From: Bacillota bacterium
GTDB lineage: Bacteria; Bacillota; Clostridia; Christensenellales; SZUA-584
Assembly: GCA_023410475.1 (NCBI GenBank)
Contig: JAEYPS010000035.1
Coordinates: 1 to 5,393 of the forward strand
Direction: 5' to 3'
Length of the DNA: 5,393 nucleotides
The position numbers were made by a program, and so were the translations under genes. This document shows, one piece after another, positions 1 through 5,368 of the stretch. Below the pieces are notes generated by a model that was not told where the DNA came from, searched no databases, and saw nothing but the letters and a program-made list of their open reading frames with translations. Numbering within the stretch: the stretch's first letter is position 1; each line of letters opens with the position of its first letter.

Positions 1-436
1 CATAGGCTTGTGCATCTTCCAATCTCATTCTAAAGTCGAACATAGCTTCTATATAAGGGTTATCCATATTAGTTTCAACTATCATTCTTCTTACATCAAT
101 GTTGTCTACTGCTAGGAATATAAATCCGTTTAAGGTATCTCCTTCTTCATATGCACAGTCATTTTTAGTAACTTCTATGCTAGGATTTATTGCTTTTACT
201 AGTTCCTCTACAGCATCTACTTTCTTTGCTCCAATTTGATTGAATGTGAAAGCTTGATTAGCTATATTATGAGGTGTTACTGTATCGAAATCCCAAAGCC
301 TTAAGTTGGTGATACCAAGCCTTGCTAAGTTTATTGCTACGTTAGAGCCTATAGCTCCACAGCCTATAATGTGAATGTCTTTATCCTTTAATTTAAGAGG
401 GTCGAAGAAGTCTAGTGATTTACTTAAGTCTATCAA
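1..436 (-). CDS. ThiF/E1-like adenylating enzyme (N-terminal part, continues past the window edge)
   Basis: E1/ThiF-family enzymes adenylate the C-terminus of a ubiquitin-like partner with ATP. The 145 visible residues hold the family's nucleotide-binding half: a GCGAIGS loop at residues 25-31 after a beta strand (IHIIG), an acidic strand end WDFDTV at 48-53, HNIANQ at 56-61, IGAKK at 68-72, and AVDNIDVRR at 109-117. The start is taken as TTG at 436-434, preceded by GGAGGG with 7 nt spacing; no ATG fits. The start codon overlaps the JAB gene's stop codon in TTGA, so translation is probably coupled. Odd point: canonical ThiF/MoeB/E1 proteins read N-x-x-R-Q in the HNIANQ stretch, and here the Arg position is Asn. 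The catalytic Cys region and any zinc-binding Cys pairs lie outside the window. Family assignment is firm; the substrate being the UBL at 2725-2952 is inferred from neighbourhood. Confidence 0.93.
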   Translation of the reverse strand, partial: MIDLSKSLDFFDPLKLKDKDIHIIGCGAIGSNVAINLARLGITNLRLWDFDTVTPHNIANQAFTFNQIGAKKVDAVEELVKAINPSIEVTKNDCAYEEGDTLNGFIFLAVDNIDVRRMIVETNMDNPYIEAMFDFRMRLEDAQAY

Positions 437-1206
437 TATCTATCCCTCCACTTTCCATTTAGATAAGCCTCTACATCTTCGTATTGTTCATCTAAATAAC
501 TACTTATTTTAGTTTCTTCTTGAGGTTGATAACCTTGGTAAGGTGTTCTTCCTCCCCATTTAGTAGTTACAGGTGCTTTAAATGGCTTATCTTTTACGTT
601 TTCTGCTACTTTTTTGTACCATTCATCAGCAGTTTCATGATTTAAACCTATAGAGATGTTTATATCAGCCTTTTCATATAATAAACCTTGAGCCATATCA
701 TAATAAATTGTATTTATATCTCCTGATTTATTAACTATGAAGAATACATAGAAGTCATCATCACCTAATTGGTCTAATATTTGCTTATAAAAAGCTAGAT
801 CAGTTCCTGATGGGCTAGTACCCATACTAACATGTGAATGTCCATGGCCTCTTAGAGAGTTGAATGTATCGTTATTTAGTGAGTGCATCCAAGGGCCATA
901 TTTTTCTTCATCAGCACTAACTGTTACAGCTGTTACTTGTTGAGGATATATTAATACATCTGTTACAAGTAAGTTATTTCCGTCTTTAACTACTGTTGAA
1001 TGCCATCCTATTTCTTTTGAGCTGTTCTTAACTAGTGTATGCATCTTAACCCAAGCTTCAGGTGTGAAGTATATATTAACCTTTGGCTCTGATTTTAATA
1101 ATTCTGAGATAAGAGCATCAGCTTTACTGAATTTGTCTTTCCTTAAATTGTTGAAGTTTCTTCTAAGTCTAGCATCTAACCTATCATTAAAGTTCACTAC
1201 TTTCAT
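433..1206 (-). CDS. JAB/JAMM (MPN) metalloprotease, Prok-JAB type
   Basis: JAB/JAMM proteases are zinc isopeptidases that cut ubiquitin-like proteins from precursors or conjugates. This 257-aa protein has the complete signature: candidate glutamate E65 (in KEIGWH), then H123-x-H125, seven residues, S133, two residues, D136. The flanking strand-rich segments (44-48, 79-86, 152-159) fit an MPN fold at about residues 42-170. The first 40 residues are basic and helical; the tail (about 190-257) is polar, rich in Tyr, Gln and Glu, and has no recognised domain. The ATG at 1206 has AGAGGTG 7 nt upstream. The gene overlaps the end of the E2-like gene by 20 nt and the E1 start by 4 nt. By position and type it corresponds to PRTRC protein A. 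Active-site residues are intact, so it is probably a working enzyme; whether it trims the UBL, removes it from targets, or both cannot be told. Confidence 0.95.
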   Translation of the reverse strand: MKVVNFNDRLDARLRRNFNNLRKDKFSKADALISELLKSEPKVNIYFTPEAWVKMHTLVKNSSKEIGWHSTVVKDGNNLLVTDVLIYPQQVTAVTVSADEEKYGPWMHSLNNDTFNSLRGHGHSHVSMGTSPSGTDLAFYKQILDQLGDDDFYVFFIVNKSGDINTIYYDMAQGLLYEKADINISIGLNHETADEWYKKVAENVKDKPFKAPVTTKWGGRTPYQGYQPQEETKISSYLDEQYEDVEAYLNGKWRDRY

Positions 1207-2677
1207 TCTCTTTCACCTCTACTTGTAATTCTTTGAATGTTTTAACTTCTTTACTTCTTAAATTATAAAACCTTAAATTGTCTAGACCTACCATTGTAAT
1301 TCTTCCTTGCATATAGTTTATTACTGTGCCATCAGAATAGTTTATATTACTTACAGCTACTACAAGTTGACTTATAGCTGTTACTAAATCCATATCTACT
1401 AATGCTTTAGATACTGCATGTGTATTACCTCCGAAGCAATTATAGCCTATTAAATGAGGATTTATGAAGCCATCTTCATCAAGAACTATTTCGTTACCAC
1501 TTTGGTTAGCCACAAAGAACCTAGCATCACCAGGGTTTACTACTAATGTAGCTTTACAGAGTAATTTTTGTTGAGGATTTTTAAGCATAAAGTCAAATAA
1601 TGGTGTAAGTCTTGGGTAAGCATCTCTTATTATGAACTTTCTAAGTAGTGCTTCATCATAATATCTAACTGGAGTGCTTATATGAAGTGTTACAGTAGTT
1701 TGTCCATTGTTCTGTCCTAGTGTAAACTTCTTAATAGCTTTGTTGTTATTTATAAATTGCTCTAATTCTAAAGCTTTATCTTGTGAGCCATCTTCCTCAG
1801 CTAATTCTAAGCCCATTAAGGTCATTTGTAGATTTCTTACTTCTCTTGTGTAATCTGATATGTTATCTAAGTAACCTTTTATTCTACTCTCAAGGTTTTC
1901 TATTGAGTTCTTAACTCTAGTCTTTTCTCTAGCATTAGATTTATTGAATAAAGGACATAATATTGCTTTACCTTGCTTTTGTTCTGTCTTTTTAACTAAT
2001 GGTTTAAGTGGTTCTAGGACTTCTTTTGCCTTAGCCATATAGGCATCCACATTACCTTTTATTAAAGAGTCTATAATAACAAAATACTCATGAGGTACTG
2101 GTTCTTCTTGTAATAGCAAGTACTTAAAGTAAGTGTAGATAGCTACTACCTCTTTTAAATATTGTGCTGAAGTGTAAGGTAAGTTAGACATTTCATTAGA
2201 GGTCATATCTAGTACAACTACAAAGCTGGTTCCTCTATAGAATACTGTTGCATCTACATCTAATTTTCTCTTTATAAGCTCAGCTATTGATGTTTCTTCT
2301 TCGATGTCTGTTATTGTAGCTTTTATATTACCTATAATACCTTTGATGTATTTAGTTACAGCTATTATTTGTAGGTTTAGTGCATTGTTTTGTATAGGTT
2401 CAAATGCTCTTCTTATTGTATGTGAATTACCATCTGTCCATTTACCTGACATAAACTGTATCATAGGTTGTACTGTGAAATTTCTTTTATAAAGTACATT
2501 GTTATAAAGCCTAAGTATCATTGGGACATTTAAAGCATAGTGGTCATACCAGTTTTCTTGTGGAAATATAGTATTATAAACACTTTTTGTTAGGTCAAAT
2601 AATTCTTGATTATTACCAGCAGCAGTTAAGACATCTGCAGGCTTTTTAACTAGTTCTCGAAGTTGTTCTGTATCCAT
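1187..2677 (-). CDS. Large protein with C-terminal E2 (UBC)-like domain, PRTRC protein B-like
   Basis: E2 enzymes carry a ubiquitin-like protein as a thioester on a cysteine. Residues about 325-460 have the expected pattern: strands (TVTLHIS; KATLVVNP; ARFFVANQ), then NPHLIGYNCFGG at 406-417, with H408 and C414 placed like the HPN/catalytic Cys pair, followed by helix LVTAISQLVVAV and INYSDG. This resembles the bacterial Prok-E2 families linked to E1 and JAB genes. Residues 1-245 are mostly helical and unrecognised; about 250-292 is charged and heptad-like, probably a coiled coil linking the two parts. A GTG at 2686 would give 499 aa, but it is part of the AGAGGTG ribosome binding site; ATG at 2677 has 6 nt spacing and gives 496 aa, the numbering used here. 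The known PRTRC B protein is, as I recall, much shorter, so this may be a fusion. E2 assignment rests on motif, order and neighbours. Confidence 0.72.
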   Translation of the reverse strand: MDTEQLRELVKKPADVLTAAGNNQELFDLTKSVYNTIFPQENWYDHYALNVPMILRLYNNVLYKRNFTVQPMIQFMSGKWTDGNSHTIRRAFEPIQNNALNLQIIAVTKYIKGIIGNIKATITDIEEETSIAELIKRKLDVDATVFYRGTSFVVVLDMTSNEMSNLPYTSAQYLKEVVAIYTYFKYLLLQEEPVPHEYFVIIDSLIKGNVDAYMAKAKEVLEPLKPLVKKTEQKQGKAILCPLFNKSNAREKTRVKNSIENLESRIKGYLDNISDYTREVRNLQMTLMGLELAEEDGSQDKALELEQFINNNKAIKKFTLGQNNGQTTVTLHISTPVRYYDEALLRKFIIRDAYPRLTPLFDFMLKNPQQKLLCKATLVVNPGDARFFVANQSGNEIVLDEDGFINPHLIGYNCFGGNTHAVSKALVDMDLVTAISQLVVAVSNINYSDGTVINYMQGRITMVGLDNLRFYNLRSKEVKTFKELQVEVKENESSEL

Positions 2678-2696
2678 TGTTTTCACCTCTTTTCAA

Positions 2697-2712
2697 GGGA
2701 GCCGAAGCCCCC
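2697..2712 (-). other. UUCG-tetraloop hairpin between the UBL and E2-like genes
   Basis: The transcript reads GGGGGC-TTCG-GCTCCC: a six-pair stem (one G-U) closed by C(UUCG)G, an exceptionally stable tetraloop. It starts 12 nt after the UBL stop and ends 6 nt before the E2-like gene's ribosome binding site. There is no U-tract. It could block 3' exonuclease decay of the upstream message or limit ribosome access to the next gene. Confidence 0.6.
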
Positions 2713-2724
2713 ATCCACCCTTAA

Positions 2725-2952
2725 TTACTTAGCATTATCAGCTTTTACAACTGCGATCAAGTATGAGCCTTCTTCTACATCTAACTCAGCTAAAGAGTAA
2801 TCAAGTTCTTCTCTGTCTACAGGCATTCCATCTATATGAATAGTTGCATTAGCATTAACTCCGTTGTCAGTTAAAACACTTCTTAAAGAAGCTCCTTCAT
2901 TAGCAATAACAGTCTTTCTTGATAAGTTAGTTCCGATTGTAATATTAATCAT
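2725..2952 (-). CDS. Ubiquitin-like beta-grasp protein (ThiS/MoaD type, PRTRC protein C-like)
   Basis: This 75-aa protein reads as a minimal beta-grasp fold: strand INITIG (2-7), strand RKTVIA (12-17), helix ASLRSVLTDNG (21-31), strand ATIHIDG (36-42), a loop ending SLAEL (53-57), and the last strand SYLIAVVK (63-70). The order and the 'dG...L..l' spacing match ThiS/MoaD and bacterial ubiquitin-like proteins. It would be the modifier activated by the E1 and handled by the E2-like and JAB proteins. Unusually, it ends VVKADNAK with no terminal Gly-Gly, so classical C-terminal activation would need an exposed different residue, or the protein may act without conjugation. A longer ORF starts at 2973, but GGAGGA lies inside it 7 nt before the ATG at 2952, which is therefore the likely start. 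Hairpins lie on both sides of the gene. Fold assignment is good; function comes from context. Confidence 0.83.
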   Translation of the reverse strand: MINITIGTNLSRKTVIANEGASLRSVLTDNGVNANATIHIDGMPVDREELDYSLAELDVEEGSYLIAVVKADNAK

Positions 2953-3008
2953 ATTAAATTCCTCCGCTTTCATATATTTATTTTATTTTTATTGGATTTA
3001 TAAGGATA

Positions 3009-3033
3009 AGGAGTGGACTTGAAGCCCAATCCT
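3009..3033 (-). other. Intergenic hairpin between the 128-aa gene and the UBL gene
   Basis: Starting inside the stop codon of the 128-aa gene, AGGATTGGGC can pair with GTCCACTCCT across a TTCAA loop: ten positions with one mismatch and one wobble. No U-tract follows, so it more likely stabilises or punctuates the mRNA than terminates it. About 45 nt of A/T-rich leader then precede the UBL ribosome binding site. Confidence 0.5.
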
Positions 3034-3418
3034 ATTCAACTATTGTAATTCTAGCTTTTATAGCTTCTCTTACAGTTGCAAGTTCTTCGTACTTAGCTTG
3101 AGCTGCCTCTTCTAGTACTTCTGCCTTAGCTAAAACGTCTATAACTTTGTCTACTACATATTCTGCTACATCTTCTACGCCTTCAGGGATTGAGTATCTA
3201 ACTGTTGCAAAGCCTTCTGCATTTTTTCCTGAGTACACGATACAGTAAGGTTTAACTTCACCATATTCTCCAGTAGCAATTCTAAATGTTTCATTACCTT
3301 CTTCATCCTTAGTAACTAATGTTTGTGGTGCTTGAGCCTCTAATGCTGCAATAACCTCGAATTTTAATGCTGATGTGATAGTAGCAATTCCAACCTCTTT
3401 AATAACTTTTACGTTCAT
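3032..3418 (-). CDS. Unrecognised 128-aa protein encoded just upstream of the ubiquitin-like gene
   Basis: I do not recognise the family. The protein is soluble, with no signal peptide or membrane segment. The first 85 residues alternate short strands and helices (FEVIAALEAQAP at 20-31, TFRIATGEYG, YCIVYSG, ATVRYSIPEG), suggesting a small alpha/beta domain. Residues about 81-120 form an acidic and amphipathic helical region, possibly a short coiled coil. The ATG at 3418 has AAAGGAAGG with 8 nt spacing. It is separated from the UBL gene by about 80 nt holding a hairpin, and its place directly before the UBL matches that of small accessory genes at the head of PRTRC cassettes (protein E position), though I see no sequence link to those. 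It could be a structural partner or a target of the UBL. Reality of the gene is near certain; its role is unknown. Confidence 0.88.
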   Translation of the reverse strand: MNVKVIKEVGIATITSALKFEVIAALEAQAPQTLVTKDEEGNETFRIATGEYGEVKPYCIVYSGKNAEGFATVRYSIPEGVEDVAEYVVDKVIDVLAKAEVLEEAAQAKYEELATVREAIKARITIVE

Positions 3419-3455
3419 ATTTAATACCTTCCTTTTCTTTTATTTTTTATTTTAA

Positions 3456-3476
3456 GTGGGCTTTTTTTAACCTCAC
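3456..3476 (-). other. Intergenic hairpin after the 60-aa gene
   Basis: Directly after the TAG of the 60-aa gene the transcript can fold GTG(A)GGTT with AGCCCAC around a six-A loop: 7 pairs, one a wobble, with one bulged A. What follows is A-rich, not U-rich, so it is not an intrinsic terminator in this direction. It lies about 24 nt before the ribosome binding site of the 128-aa gene. Confidence 0.35.
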
Positions 3477-3659
3477 CTAATTAACAACCTTCCTAAAATC
3501 CAACTGCATTAACTCTGACTGAGTAAATAAAGCTGGGTCGTCCTCGTAATCTCTTACAAGTCCTAAATTACCTCTAAAATCTTTCCTCAAAGTGTAATCT
3601 TCCGTTGAGTCTGTATATCTTCCTTCTTCACCTGTAATTAAAACTTCCCACAAATACAT
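3477..3659 (-). CDS. Small unrecognised charged protein, 60 aa
   Basis: An acidic, soluble protein beginning MYLWEVLITG, with a strand-like start and a Tyr/Asp-rich middle (YEDDPALFTQ); no known motif. A GTG codon at 3668 would add three residues, but it lies only 2 nt after the AGAGG site, while the ATG at 3659 is 11 nt away. The ATG is preferred although its spacing is long, so initiation may be weak. It is the first of the genes whose 3' junctions carry hairpins, and it sits about 90 nt after the 64-aa gene. No function is proposed. Confidence 0.72.
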   Translation of the reverse strand: MYLWEVLITGEEGRYTDSTEDYTLRKDFRGNLGLVRDYEDDPALFTQSELMQLDFRKVVN

Positions 3660-3748
3660 AACTTTCACATCCTCTGTATAATTAACTTGTAAACTGGTTA
3701 CACTTTTTAATAGATAGCAAGTACCTTGATGAAGCGAAACCTATCGGC

Positions 3749-3943
3749 TTAATACGCTAGCTCATTAAGTTTGTTGATTAAGGCCCTGTTTTTGTCTGCT
3801 CTTTCTCTGATAAGCATTGCTGTAAGTGCGGAGCTATCAGGGTCTAGTTTTAACAAATGTTTACCATCCACACTCATTGAAAATTTTGCATTCCTAACTA
3901 TTAATTCTCTTTCATCTTCTGTTAAAATTATTGATTGTTCCAT
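3749..3943 (-). CDS. Small unrecognised helical protein, 64 aa
   Basis: The sequence is strongly helical and charged: TEDERELIVRNAKFSM near the N-terminus and MLIRERADKNRALINKLNEL at 43-62, with the short segment SVDGKHLLKLDPDSSAL between them. The shape, two amphipathic helices around a small loop, suits a dimeric or adaptor-type protein, but there is no recognised family and no clear helix-turn-helix. The ATG at 3943 has AGGAGG with good spacing (8 nt). It lies 15 nt after the 245-aa gene, so they are co-transcribed. A long open frame on the opposite strand over this gene and the start of the next is a shadow with no ribosome binding site. Confidence 0.82.
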   Translation of the reverse strand: MEQSIILTEDERELIVRNAKFSMSVDGKHLLKLDPDSSALTAMLIRERADKNRALINKLNELAY

Positions 3944-3958
3944 AATCCATTCCTCCTA

Positions 3959-4696
3959 TTATTTATATTGTTTTATATCTTGTATAAACTCTTTGAAAGC
4001 ACCCATATCTAAGCTTTTTTTCTTAGCAAAATCATTATTTGGTGTCAAAGAAATATCAAAATCACTTAAACTTATCAACCCTCCATCAACAACAAAACCT
4101 TTATACACATTAACATATTCAATTGCTCTCTCAACACCTAACATGTCCAATAAACTCTTCTGAATAAATCCTTCATCAACTAAGAACTCACCAATAAGTT
4201 TCTTTAAATGTTCTTCATTAACAACAGCTATTGAATAACTTGCTAGTTCTTCTGTTTCTTTGTTGTAGGTTATTAGAAATCCTGGTTGCATATCTAATAT
4301 TATGTCTAAATCTTCATCTGTAATGTTTTCTTCCTTTTGTAATTCTTCTAAGTGCATGTCTAAAGCCTTGTATATAGCTTTTTTAACTTCTGATGGGCAT
4401 TCTGTATCCTCATATGCACTTTGATAAGCTAGCACATATTCCTTAACTGAGAACACTTTATCTTCCTTAGTATCTAAACATCCACAAAAACCTATAAAAC
4501 TTGCATTACATAAATCATAAACATCTTGCATTGTTTCAAGTGATAAAACCTTTTCTACAGGTAAATCAAAACCGCTAATTAAGTCCTCTAATAATACCTT
4601 TGGAACTTTTGAGTCCTCTAAATCACCATTGTTTAGAAACACACCTAAACTTTCTTTTCCCATTGAAATAACGTGATAAAAACCTAATTGTTTCAT
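3959..4696 (-). CDS. Unrecognised acidic 245-aa protein
   Basis: I do not recognise this protein. It is acidic and soluble, with no signal peptide. The N-terminal part (1-40) looks like a small strand-rich unit (LGFYHVISMG, SLGVFLNNGD). Residues 60-75 contain three cysteines close together (C63, C71, C73, in FIGFCGC). The middle (85-135) is helical and Glu-rich. Residues 137-160 read as paired strands (GFLITYN; ASYSIAVVN), followed by helices and a second strand pair (YVNVYKGFVVDGG, 194-206). The C-terminus is a short charged helix. The ATG at 4696 has GGAGG 7 nt upstream; another ATG at 4703 is out of frame. It follows the 32-aa peptide by 16 nt and precedes the 64-aa gene by 15 nt, so the three form one transcription unit. 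Too few cysteines are present for a confident metal site. Confidence 0.9.
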   Translation of the reverse strand: MKQLGFYHVISMGKESLGVFLNNGDLEDSKVPKVLLEDLISGFDLPVEKVLSLETMQDVYDLCNASFIGFCGCLDTKEDKVFSVKEYVLAYQSAYEDTECPSEVKKAIYKALDMHLEELQKEENITDEDLDIILDMQPGFLITYNKETEELASYSIAVVNEEHLKKLIGEFLVDEGFIQKSLLDMLGVERAIEYVNVYKGFVVDGGLISLSDFDISLTPNNDFAKKKSLDMGAFKEFIQDIKQYK

Positions 4697-4712
4697 AATA
4701 CATCCTCCATAA

Positions 4713-4811
4713 TCATTCTTCTATATTTAATTTTAACCCTGGAATTACTGTAAGTGAGGCTAGAATTAACCACACACACAAAACATAACCAACCTTTAAC
4801 CATTGCCACAT
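4713..4811 (-). CDS. 32-aa single-span membrane peptide
   Basis: This short gene reads MWQWLKVGYVLCVWLILASL, then TVIPGLKLNIEE. Residues about 5-26 form one hydrophobic, Trp-flanked segment long enough to cross the membrane, followed by a short tail with two acidic residues at its end. Support for a real gene: ATG at 4811 has AGGAGG with 9 nt spacing, and that site overlaps the stop codon of the preceding 45-aa gene; the TGA is followed almost at once by the ribosome binding site of the 245-aa gene. So it fills the space between two genes exactly. Comparable small membrane proteins in mobile elements include toxins of toxin-antitoxin pairs and holin-like peptides, but nothing here identifies it as one. 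Confidence 0.7.
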   Translation of the reverse strand: MWQWLKVGYVLCVWLILASLTVIPGLKLNIEE

Positions 4812-4824
4812 GATAGGTTTCCTC

Positions 4825-4962
4825 CTACTCGTTAGATTCTGCTTTAGATTCTTGCATTTTAAGTCTTTCTGTTACCCAAACTGTAAGTTCATCCCAGTTT
4901 TTAGCCTCGGCTTCTTCCCAAGGTAACATATCTAATGCTTTTGACATCTCTTCTAGTGTCAT
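4825..4962 (-). CDS. Small acidic protein, 45 aa
   Basis: The product starts MTLEEMSKALDMLPWEEAEA and ends in the charged helix VTERLKMQESKAESNE. It is acidic, probably helical, with a Trp-containing centre and no known motif. Its ATG overlaps the stop of the upstream 100-aa gene as ATGA (4962-4959), with GGAGGG 9 nt upstream, pointing to translational coupling. Its stop at 4825-4827 overlaps the ribosome binding site of the membrane-peptide gene. These tight junctions make it a likely real gene. A role as partner of the NUMOD1-like protein or the membrane peptide is possible but has no direct support. Confidence 0.75.
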   Translation of the reverse strand: MTLEEMSKALDMLPWEEAEAKNWDELTVWVTERLKMQESKAESNE

Positions 4963-5261
4963 ATACCAATTCCCTCCAATTCTTCAGAGAAATCTGAGGT
5001 ATTATTATATAAATCGTCTACAGAATAGCCTTCTAAATCTAAGGCATCTTTCATAAGTTCTAAGGGGTCTACTTTTCTAAGGTTATATTTTGGGTGTGTA
5101 GTAGAACCATGTAGTATAGATTGAACTACATGTTTGTTGACACCAAGCATTGAAGCTGCTTCGTGGATAGATTTAGCAACATATTGCACAAAGCCAGCCT
5201 TGTCCATTCTTGCAACAGGACATTTTATTTGAATATTAATAGATTTATTATAGTTTGACAT
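4959..5261 (-). CDS. NUMOD1-like helix-turn-helix DNA-binding protein
   Basis: The 100-aa product has at residues 14-63 the layout of a NUMOD1-type module: CPVARMDKAGFVQYVAKSI, then EAASMLGVNKHVVQSILHG (34-52), then HPKYNLRKV. NUMOD1 modules are small helix-turn-helix DNA-binding units, usually the C-terminal part of homing endonucleases of the HNH or GIY-YIG type. The repeat of 'SIxEAAxxLGVxxxxVxxxLxG' followed by a basic tail is characteristic. Here no nuclease domain is present; residues 66-100 are acidic and helical instead. It may be a regulator acting on its own control region upstream. The ATG at 5261 has AGAGGTG 8 nt upstream. It is the first gene after the control region, which contains several repeats that could be its sites. 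The domain match is fairly good; the regulatory role is inferred. Confidence 0.78.
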   Translation of the reverse strand: MSNYNKSINIQIKCPVARMDKAGFVQYVAKSIHEAASMLGVNKHVVQSILHGSTTHPKYNLRKVDPLELMKDALDLEGYSVDDLYNNTSDFSEELEGIGI

Positions 5262-5269
5262 GATTTATG

Positions 5270-5307
5270 CACCTCTTTTTTTTAATAATATTATAGTTAT
5301 AGAGGTG
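5270..5307 (-). promoter_or_regulatory. Inverted repeat that could sequester the first gene's ribosome binding site
   Basis: On the minus strand CACCTCT (5307-5301) is the exact complement of the Shine-Dalgarno AGAGGTG (5276-5270), 24 nt apart. A transcript from the upstream promoter could pair these in a 7-bp, GC-rich stem and hide the ribosome binding site; a transcript from the second -10 box would lack the upstream arm. The same dyad could also serve as a DNA operator around that -10. The pairing is seen directly; the regulatory effect is inferred. Confidence 0.5.
5290..5295 (-). promoter_or_regulatory. Perfect -10 box (TATAAT), possible second promoter
   Basis: TATAAT occurs on the minus strand 29 nt before the first gene's start, which would put a transcript start near 5283 and leave a leader of about 20 nt containing the ribosome binding site. 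The hexamer 17 nt upstream (CTGTTT) is a poor -35, so it would need an activator or may be chance in AT-rich DNA. It lies between the two arms of the 5270-5307 dyad. Confidence 0.3.
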
Positions 5308-5323
5308 TATTAAAACAGTTATT

Positions 5324-5346
5324 TACATATTTAACTACATATTAAC
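5324..5346. repeat. Tandem repeat overlapping the upstream promoter's -10
   Basis: TACATATTTAAC (5324-5335) is followed directly by TACATATTAAC (5336-5346), identical but for one T. The second copy covers the -10 box and the first the expected transcript start, so a bound protein would block transcription. It may be an operator, possibly for the NUMOD1-like protein; the AT-richness means chance is not excluded. Confidence 0.45.
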
Positions 5347-5367
5347 ACACCTGCTATATATTGGCAA
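5339..5367 (-). promoter_or_regulatory. Candidate promoter with extended -10 for the minus-strand operon
   Basis: On the minus strand TTGCCA (5367-5362; 5 of 6 matches to TTGACA) is followed after exactly 17 nt by TAATAT (5344-5339; 4 of 6 to TATAAT), with TG one base before the -10 as in extended -10 promoters. Transcription would start near 5332, giving a leader of about 70 nt that includes the dyad at 5270-5307. It is the best placed promoter for all genes in the window. Confidence 0.55.
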
Positions 5368-5368
5368 C

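Noticed and set aside
2196..2226. VVVLDMTSNEM in the 496-aa protein as a VWA metal-binding (DxSxS) motif
   Set aside because: The match is partial (DMTSN), and no further VWA motifs (downstream Thr and Asp) are seen in the expected places.
2304..2492. 62-codon open frame on the plus strand
   Set aside because: It is antisense within the E2-like gene with no ribosome binding site; a shadow frame.
3009..3033. Rho-independent terminator between the 128-aa and UBL genes
   Set aside because: The stem is good, but the sequence after it has no run of U; classed as an intergenic hairpin instead.
3688..3702. Inverted repeat TGTAA-ACTGG-TTACA followed by T-run on the plus strand, like a terminator
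   Set aside because: The stem is only 5 bp and AT-rich, and no plus-strand gene leads into it; it might be an operator for the 60-aa gene but support is too thin.
3771..4163. 130-codon open frame on the plus strand, hydrophobic N-terminus
   Set aside because: It lies antisense to two well-supported minus-strand genes, lacks a ribosome binding site, and its hydrophobicity comes from reading their codons in reverse.
4018..4510. Cys-x-Cys cluster in the 245-aa protein as a zinc ribbon
   Set aside because: Only C63, C71 and C73 are close together and no matching second Cys/His pair is seen.
4771..4780. Five CA dinucleotides inside the 32-aa peptide gene as a phase-variation tract
   Set aside because: Five repeats are short for slippage switching, and the tract simply encodes part of the membrane segment.
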